Assembly (NCBI RefSeq): GCF_946479715.1
Contig: NZ_CAMLHF010000024.1
Coordinates: 1-38,411, forward strand
Direction of reading: 5' to 3'
From: an uncultured Pedobacter sp.
GTDB lineage: Bacteria > Bacteroidota > Bacteroidia > Sphingobacteriales > Sphingobacteriaceae
DNA length: 38,411 nt
This document shows, piece after piece, positions 34,267 to 38,411 of the stretch (position 1 is the first letter of the stretch; each line of letters starts with the position of its first letter). The notes under the pieces are model-generated. The model worked only from the letters and a program-made list of their open reading frames with translations, was not told the origin of the DNA and ran no database searches. A program made the translations under genes and the position numbers.

Positions 34267-34599
34267 ATGAAAACTAAAACAATGGCCATTGTAGCCTACT
34301 TTACCATCATTGGATGGATCGTTTCTTATCTGGAGTTTAAAAAAACTAGTAAAAAGAGTAACCTGGTTAATTATCATTTAGGGCAAGCCCTCGGAGTAAT
34401 GATCACCTCTATTGCACTGAGTATCATTTGCAGCATTATCCTGGCGGTGATTCCCGCTTTAGGAGTTATTTTTTATCTAATTATGCTGATTCCATTAATC
34501 CTTCTTTTATTTGGTGCTATCGCCGCTTCCAACGAAGTTGAAAAACCTGTACCCCTTATCGGAAAAGTATTTGAGGGAAAATTCAATTTCGCTTCGTAG
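34267..34599 (+). CDS. Small DUF4870-like membrane protein
   Basis: A 110-residue inner-membrane protein with three hydrophobic segments (about 5-22, 42-62 and 66-90). The pattern is AYFTIIGWIVSY, then a basic loop KKTSKKSNLVNYHLGQALGVMIT, as in DUF4870/YckC-like small membrane proteins whose function is unknown. The ATG at 34267 lies 33 nt after the -7 element. It carries the right copy of the 69-bp element, so it is probably coregulated with the Hcp-like secreted protein by the regulator between them. Its last codons form one arm of a strong terminator. Confidence 0.7.
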   Translation: MKTKTMAIVAYFTIIGWIVSYLEFKKTSKKSNLVNYHLGQALGVMITSIALSIICSIILAVIPALGVIFYLIMLIPLILLLFGAIAASNEVEKPVPLIGKVFEGKFNFAS

Positions 34600-34617
34600 A
34601 AAAAGCGAAATTGAATT
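34580..34617. terminator. Strong bidirectional terminator spanning two stop codons
   Basis: AATTCAATTTCGCTT (34580-34594) and AAGCGAAATTGAATT (34603-34617) form a perfect 15-pair stem with an 8-nt loop. The TAG of the DUF4870-like gene is in the loop and the TAA of the convergent oxidoreductase gene overlaps the right arm, so both genes end in one hairpin. Confidence 0.8.
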
Positions 34618-35632
34618 ATTTATTCAAAAATGGTATAACTTTTTCGCCAATTAATGCGATGGATCTCAACAACAGGTCATGGCTCAGTCCTGCGTTATCC
34701 ATCTGAAAAGTAAACCTGTCAACCCCACCTAAGGATTCACTATGTCTCAGCAGTTTCTCCGCAACCTGCTCGGGACCACCCAATACCAACACTCCTTTTG
34801 GGCCAGCCAAATGATCGAACTGTGTTTTGGTTACCGGAGGCCATCCACGCTCCCTACCAAGTTTGGTCCACAGTTCTGCATATCCGGGATAGTAATCTGC
34901 AATGGCTTGTTCATTACTTGCAGCAACATATCCTGGCGAGTGCAAGCCAACTTTCAAATCCTCAGCGGCGAAGCCTGCGCGGTGCCCTGCCTCACGGTAC
35001 AAGTCAATCAAGGGGCGAAAACGTTCGGTTTCACCGCCAATTATCGCTACCATAAGTGGTAAGCCTAATGAACCCGCCCGCGCAAAGGATTCGGGTGTAC
35101 CACCTACACCTAGCCAAACTGGTAATTTATCCTGAAAAGCGCGCGGATATACAGGTTGGTTCTGCAATGAAGGCCTGAATTTGCCCGACCAGTTCACAAA
35201 TTCCTGATCTCGAATACGTAACAGAAGATCTAGTTTCTCTGCAAACAGCGCGTCATAATCCTTAAGATCAAATCCAAACAGCGGGTAGGCATCTATAGCC
35301 GAGCCGCGGCCAACAACAAGCTCTGCCCTGCCTTTAGAGATCAGATCTAGTGTGGCAAAATTTTGATAGACACGCACAGGGTCGGAAGTGCTTAACACCG
35401 TAACCGCACTGGTAAGCCGAATCTGTTTGGTCCTTGCTGCAGCTGCAGATAGAATCACTGCCGGGGCAGAATCCAAAAACTCCTTTTTGTGATGTTCGCC
35501 AATACCAAAAACGTCCAGTCCGGCCTCATCAGCCATGGATATCCTGTCCAACAACTGTTCCATTGCCGCTACACTGCTTAGTGTTTTGCTACCGTACATT
35601 GCCGAAGCAAAGCTATCTATTCCTATTTCCAT
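34616..35632 (-). CDS. LLM-class flavin-dependent oxidoreductase
   Basis: A 338-residue bacterial luciferase-like monooxygenase. The ATG at 35632 (MEIGIDSFA) is chosen because a -7 element lies 24 nt upstream, inside the longer frame from 35677. Motifs: EAGLDVFGIGEHHKKEF, the substrate/flavin loop SAVTVLSTSDPVRVYQNFATLDLISKGR, then ELVVGRGSAIDAYPLFG and LPVWLGVGGTPESFARAGSLGLPLM. These use FMNH2 or F420; the family in Bacteroidota is FMN-linked with unknown substrates. Codon use and the GC content of this gene look slightly higher than its neighbours. Confidence 0.9.
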   Translation of the reverse strand: MEIGIDSFASAMYGSKTLSSVAAMEQLLDRISMADEAGLDVFGIGEHHKKEFLDSAPAVILSAAAARTKQIRLTSAVTVLSTSDPVRVYQNFATLDLISKGRAELVVGRGSAIDAYPLFGFDLKDYDALFAEKLDLLLRIRDQEFVNWSGKFRPSLQNQPVYPRAFQDKLPVWLGVGGTPESFARAGSLGLPLMVAIIGGETERFRPLIDLYREAGHRAGFAAEDLKVGLHSPGYVAASNEQAIADYYPGYAELWTKLGRERGWPPVTKTQFDHLAGPKGVLVLGGPEQVAEKLLRHSESLGGVDRFTFQMDNAGLSHDLLLRSIALIGEKVIPFLNK

Positions 35633-35656
35633 GTTATTAGCTAGTTCTAATTCACC

Positions 35657-35664
35657 CAAATTTA
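35657..35664 (-). promoter_or_regulatory. -7 element of the oxidoreductase gene
   Basis: Minus strand TAAATTTG, a perfect TAnnTTTG, 24 nt before the ATG at 35632. It lies within the reading frame that begins at 35677, arguing against that start. Confidence 0.5.
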
Positions 35665-35803
35665 CACCTCTTAACATTAAGGAATATTAACCTATGATAA
35701 GAAAACTCACTTTCCAATTTCTCATAGTTTCCAAAACAGGTATATGTCCTTTAAATCGTTAAACAGTGCATCAACTTGCGCGGAAATTCCAAATATTTTT
35801 GAT

Positions 35804-35811
35804 TAGTTTTG
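35804..35811 (+). promoter_or_regulatory. -7 element of the EamA transporter leader
   Basis: TAGTTTTG, a perfect TAnnTTTG. A TTG at 35776-35778 is 25 nt upstream, a little far for -33. It would start a leader of about 180 nt before the transporter ATG at 35995, long for this window. Confidence 0.5.
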
Positions 35812-35826
35812 TTTAAAATTAGCGAT

Positions 35827-35865
35827 ATGAACAGAAAGAGTTGTCTTCCTCCTCCTACACCTTAA
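35827..35865 (+). CDS. Candidate 12-residue leader peptide (MNRKSCLPPPTP)
   Basis: ATG to TAA, encoding 12 residues with a Cys and a Pro-Pro-Pro-Thr-Pro end, 15 nt after the -7 element. Consecutive prolines slow ribosomes. After it, 35871-35940 is GC-richer than its surroundings, with short inverted repeats (GATCA/TGATC near 35899). This layout would fit transcription attenuation or translation control of the transporter. It is short, so chance is possible. Confidence 0.35.
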   Translation: MNRKSCLPPPTP

Positions 35866-35994
35866 TAATTAACCAGCACTGTAGACCTGCGACTTTGCGG
35901 ATCAGTTGATCGACACGTTGACCCATGGGGCACACATCTAGTTTATTTATTAATCTTTAGTTCCTGTTTTTAAGAACAGGCAGACAATTCTTTT

Positions 35995-36885
35995 ATGAAA
36001 AAATCATATTTGGTATTACACTTTGCTGTATTACTAGCGGGTTTCACCGGCATATTCGGTAAACTCATTTCCCTTAACGAAGGACTCCTGGTTTGGTACA
36101 GGGTATTTTTCTCTTCGATTATTCTCTTACTGGTTTTAAACCTGTTTAAAGTAAAGGCCAGCATAACCACTAAACAGAAGTTTAATATTGCAAAAATTGG
36201 GGTTTTTATCACCATACACTGGGTATTCTTTTACGCCAGTATCAAGTATGCTAATATCTCCATTGGTGTAGTCTGTTACTGTCTGACCAGCTTTTTTACC
36301 GCAGTTTTCAGTCCGTTGATTAACCGACAGAAATTCAACCTCACCGAGCTTTTATTAAGTCTGCTCACACTTGCCGGCATTGCCCTGATCTTTCATTTCG
36401 ATTCTTCCTATCAGCTAGGAATAGGACTGGGTGTCTTATCCTCAGCTTTCGCTGCCATTTACACTATTTTTAACGAGCGGCTAGTCAGAAAATACGACAG
36501 CAGGATCATTAACTATTACCAGATGATTGGAGGCACCATTTTCTTAGGTATATTGCTTCCCTTTTATCTGTATTATTTTCCAGCACCATCTCTCCTTCCC
36601 AGCTTTAAAGATACGATGTATTTGTTGTTGCTTGCTTCCTTTTGTACAGTAGGGCTTTATGTGCTTTTTGCTGAATCATTAAAACGCATCTCTGCATTTA
36701 CAGTAAATTTAAGTTTTAACCTTGAGCCCATATATGCCATCATACTTGCCTTTCTGTTCTTTAACGAAAGCAAGGAGCTAAATGTTTCCTTTTATATTGG
36801 TCTGCTCTTTGTGATGGCTTCAGTCATCTTACAGACTATATTTTCACTTAAGCGGTCACCCGGAATACCTGATGGCATTGAGTAA
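35995..36885 (+). CDS. EamA/DMT-family transporter
   Basis: A 296-residue inner-membrane protein with ten hydrophobic helices in two EamA repeats (about 5-135 and 147-285). The typical features are LLAGFTGIFGKLI in helix 1, YRVFFSSIILL, then FVLNLSFNLEPIYAIILAFLFF-like NLSFNLEPIYAIILAF near the end. DMT exporters of this type move amino acids or other metabolites; substrate unknown. Preceded by a long leader with a candidate proline-rich peptide, so expression may depend on an amino acid or on translation status. Confidence 0.88.
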   Translation: MKKSYLVLHFAVLLAGFTGIFGKLISLNEGLLVWYRVFFSSIILLLVLNLFKVKASITTKQKFNIAKIGVFITIHWVFFYASIKYANISIGVVCYCLTSFFTAVFSPLINRQKFNLTELLLSLLTLAGIALIFHFDSSYQLGIGLGVLSSAFAAIYTIFNERLVRKYDSRIINYYQMIGGTIFLGILLPFYLYYFPAPSLLPSFKDTMYLLLLASFCTVGLYVLFAESLKRISAFTVNLSFNLEPIYAIILAFLFFNESKELNVSFYIGLLFVMASVILQTIFSLKRSPGIPDGIE

Positions 36886-36908
36886 TTGGAGGATATGCCA
36901 CTAATTGC

Positions 36909-36916
36909 TAAATTTG
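36909..36916 (+). promoter_or_regulatory. -7 element upstream of the small HTH gene
   Basis: TAAATTTG, a perfect TAnnTTTG, 74 nt before the ATG at 36991. No -33 TTG at regular spacing was seen. Confidence 0.4.
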
Positions 36917-36990
36917 ACCCAGTTTAGATATCACTGATATTTATGAGATCAGGGTAATCAATAACATCAAACTAATAGGATATATAATAA

Positions 36991-37251
36991 ATGGAAGAAA
37001 ACGATTTTGTTTCAATTTGGCTGGAAGAAAGCGGAAATCCGGCAATCGAGGAGTTAACAAGGGTAAACCGTGAGGTTGCTGATGAAATAGCAAATTTTTT
37101 ATTAGAGAAAGGGCTTAATTCAGGGGATCTTTCGACTATAGTAGATATCAATCACGACGAAATTACCAGGTGGCTGAATGGTAAACATTCTTTCAGTATG
37201 AAAAGCCTGAAAGATATGACACACACACTGGCAGATCACAACGTGAAATAG
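36991..37251 (+). CDS. Small XRE-type helix-turn-helix protein
   Basis: An 86-residue DNA-binding protein. An acidic N-terminus (about 1-25) precedes an XRE helix-turn-helix (about 30-80): ANFLLEKGLNSGDLSTIVDINHDEITRWLNGKHSFSMKSLKDMTHTL, in which residues 44-63 are the turn and recognition helix. Such proteins act as repressors or antitoxins; no toxin gene is adjacent, so it may be a stand-alone regulator. It converges on a receptor fragment 16 nt downstream. Confidence 0.75.
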   Translation: MEENDFVSIWLEESGNPAIEELTRVNREVADEIANFLLEKGLNSGDLSTIVDINHDEITRWLNGKHSFSMKSLKDMTHTLADHNVK

Positions 37252-37267
37252 TAAACTGCAGTTTCAT

Positions 37268-38407
37268 TTAATTTTTCGTTTTAAGGATATTGAATCGATA
37301 TTGATAATTTAACATAACATACCGCTTTAGAATAAGCTGTTCGTTAGTAATCAGTGCGTTCAAATATCCGTACCTGCTCACAGAAATGTTTTGGTTCAGC
37401 AGATCATAAACAGATAGTTTCAACTGCCCGCGATCTTTTTGATGTGTGAGTAAAGACAACGCTAAGTTAACAATATGTGAGCTTCTCGAAAAACCCTGAG
37501 CAATCTGCGGGTTATACATGAACGAATATTTTGCATCAATGACAATCCGCTTAGGAAGCCTGAACGAACCGGAACTGCCCAGGCTATGGGAATAGTTTAA
37601 CACAGTCTTGAAATCCTGATTTATGTAATCGACCAATGACCTTCGATACACGTAGTAGAAATTTATCATGGCAACTGATTTATAATTGAGACTGAAATCC
37701 TGGTTTACTCCAAATGAACGGACACGCTGTCTGGCTTCATCATTGTTTAAAAAAACGATTCTGCTATTGTAACTACCAGATAAGCCTGTTTGCATACCTA
37801 TCTGCCATTGTTGTGATTTCTTAAATTGCTTGCCAATTGAACCACCCCCGTCGATCCACTGCCCGCCGTCTTTGTTTACCGTGGTCGTAGTAGTAAAACC
37901 TTTATCGTCTATCACAGCCTTTTGCACAAAATTATTACCTGAGAACATCGAACTGGCATATCCACTGATACTTAGCATCCGAGATGTTATGTATTTATAG
38001 TAGTTTGCCCTCAAATTCCGTTGCCTGCTGGGCATTAACTGCGGGTTTCCTATGAACGTTGACTGTGCGGATATTTCTCTGGAAAGTGGCTGCATATTGT
38101 AAAGAGATGGAAAATCAACCCATTCGCCATAACTCATCGAAAGCCCACTGTAATCTATAGAAAATGATGGGAAGAGGACAGTAGAACGTTGTCTGATGTC
38201 ATTAGCAGAAGTATTGAATTTGTTATTGACATCCTGAATTTCCAAGTCGAGCGCCACTCTTAGCCTCAGATTAGTGTTAATCTGATAATTGAGCAGAGGC
38301 TTAATGTTTTGAAAGAAGCCTGTCCGTTCAAAATCGTTGCTTTGCTCTGGCCTGAACTGATCGTAATTTCCTGATGTAAATGCTGGAGCGCGTTGCGGCG
38401 GATGCAG
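37268..38407 (-). pseudogene. C-terminal part of an outer-membrane receptor, apparently 5'-broken
   Basis: The frame encodes about 380 residues of barrel from an OMP_b-brl_3/TonB-dependent-receptor-like protein: repeated strand pairs such as LNYQINTNLRLRVALDLEIQDV, a conserved IGNPQLMPSRQRNLRANYYKY, and a final YVMLNYQYRFN strand. Whole proteins have about 800 residues. Reading upstream past the GTG at 38257, receptor-like sequence (FRPEQSNDFERTGFFQNIKPLL) continues to 38407, and the next codon, 38410-38408, is TAA, two bases from the window end. No good start codon exists. So either the gene is a relic or a frameshift separates it from a 5' part outside the window. Ligand unknown. Confidence 0.6.
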
Positions 38408-38411
38408 TTAC

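Noticed and set aside
35880..35886. TGTAGAC in the transporter leader, as in the 69-bp elements
   Set aside because: Only a single box with a similar short flank; no phased repeats and no matching promoter geometry, so it is not counted as a third copy.
37253..37264. AAACTGCAGTTT palindrome after the HTH gene, followed by T-rich sequence
   Set aside because: As a hairpin it would have only four pairs around a four-base loop; too weak to call a terminator.
1..38411. CRISPR array, tRNA/rRNA, insertion sequence, prophage or defence island
   Set aside because: No regularly spaced repeats, tRNA T-loop motifs, transposase or phage structural genes were recognised on either strand.

Overview
The window looks like a chromosomal segment of a Bacteroidota bacterium, most likely Sphingobacteriaceae (Pedobacter-like). 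The grounds are AT-rich DNA, a SusD remnant, TonB-dependent/outer-membrane barrel proteins, GH106 and GH43 glycosidases, DUF4369-thioredoxin and TPR-LuxR proteins, almost no Shine-Dalgarno sequences, and many copies of the Bacteroidota -7 element TAnnTTTG just before genes. No tRNA, rRNA, CRISPR array, insertion sequence or prophage was recognised. The genus is inference.

Layout. 1-3.7 kb: a CoiA-like nuclease and the NHEJ ligase LigD with a small upstream gene. 3.8-6.8 kb: a fragment of a susD gene abutting a GH106 alpha-L-rhamnosidase, the relic of a polysaccharide utilisation locus. 7-18 kb: mostly single stress or housekeeping genes (VOC protein, secreted thioredoxin, PRC-barrel protein, DUF1080 hydrolase, Crp-like regulator with a YdcZ transporter and a GNAT enzyme, META lipoprotein, second GNAT, AlkD-like glycosylase, DUF808 membrane protein, methyltransferase, TPR protein, a 59-residue membrane protein). 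18.4-21.7 kb: PhzF, a GH43-like lipoprotein and a beta-carbonic anhydrase. 21.7-26.6 kb: an outer-membrane receptor divergent from a LytS-type histidine kinase/LytTR response regulator pair. 26.6-31.3 kb: DinB, aldo/keto reductase with AraC regulator, a propeller-like protein, a lysozyme-like peptidoglycan-binding protein and a small secreted protein. 31.5-34.6 kb: the most interesting block. 34.6-38.4 kb: a flavin-dependent oxidoreductase, an EamA transporter behind a leader with a tiny proline-rich ORF, a small HTH protein and a broken outer-membrane receptor.

The 31.5-34.6 kb block. A membrane-anchored regulator (signal peptide, TPR domain, one membrane helix, coiled coil, LuxR-type HTH) is flanked by two inverted copies of a 69-bp element (about 58 of 69 positions identical by eye). 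Each copy points outward and ends at a textbook promoter (TTG, 20 nt, TAnnTTTG) with identical geometry. One drives a secreted protein resembling the Bacteroidota Hcp/TssD tube fold, the other a small DUF4870-like membrane protein. Both copies hold GTAGWC boxes at the same positions, spaced in multiples of 11 bp. I infer a self-contained envelope-signal regulon in which the central protein binds both elements.

Start sites. In six genes a -7-like element ends only 3-4 nt before an ATG, suggesting leaderless or nearly leaderless mRNAs. In three others (13172, 34267, 35632) and in the central regulator (34060) a -7 element lies inside or beside the longest possible reading frame, so the internal start is preferred.
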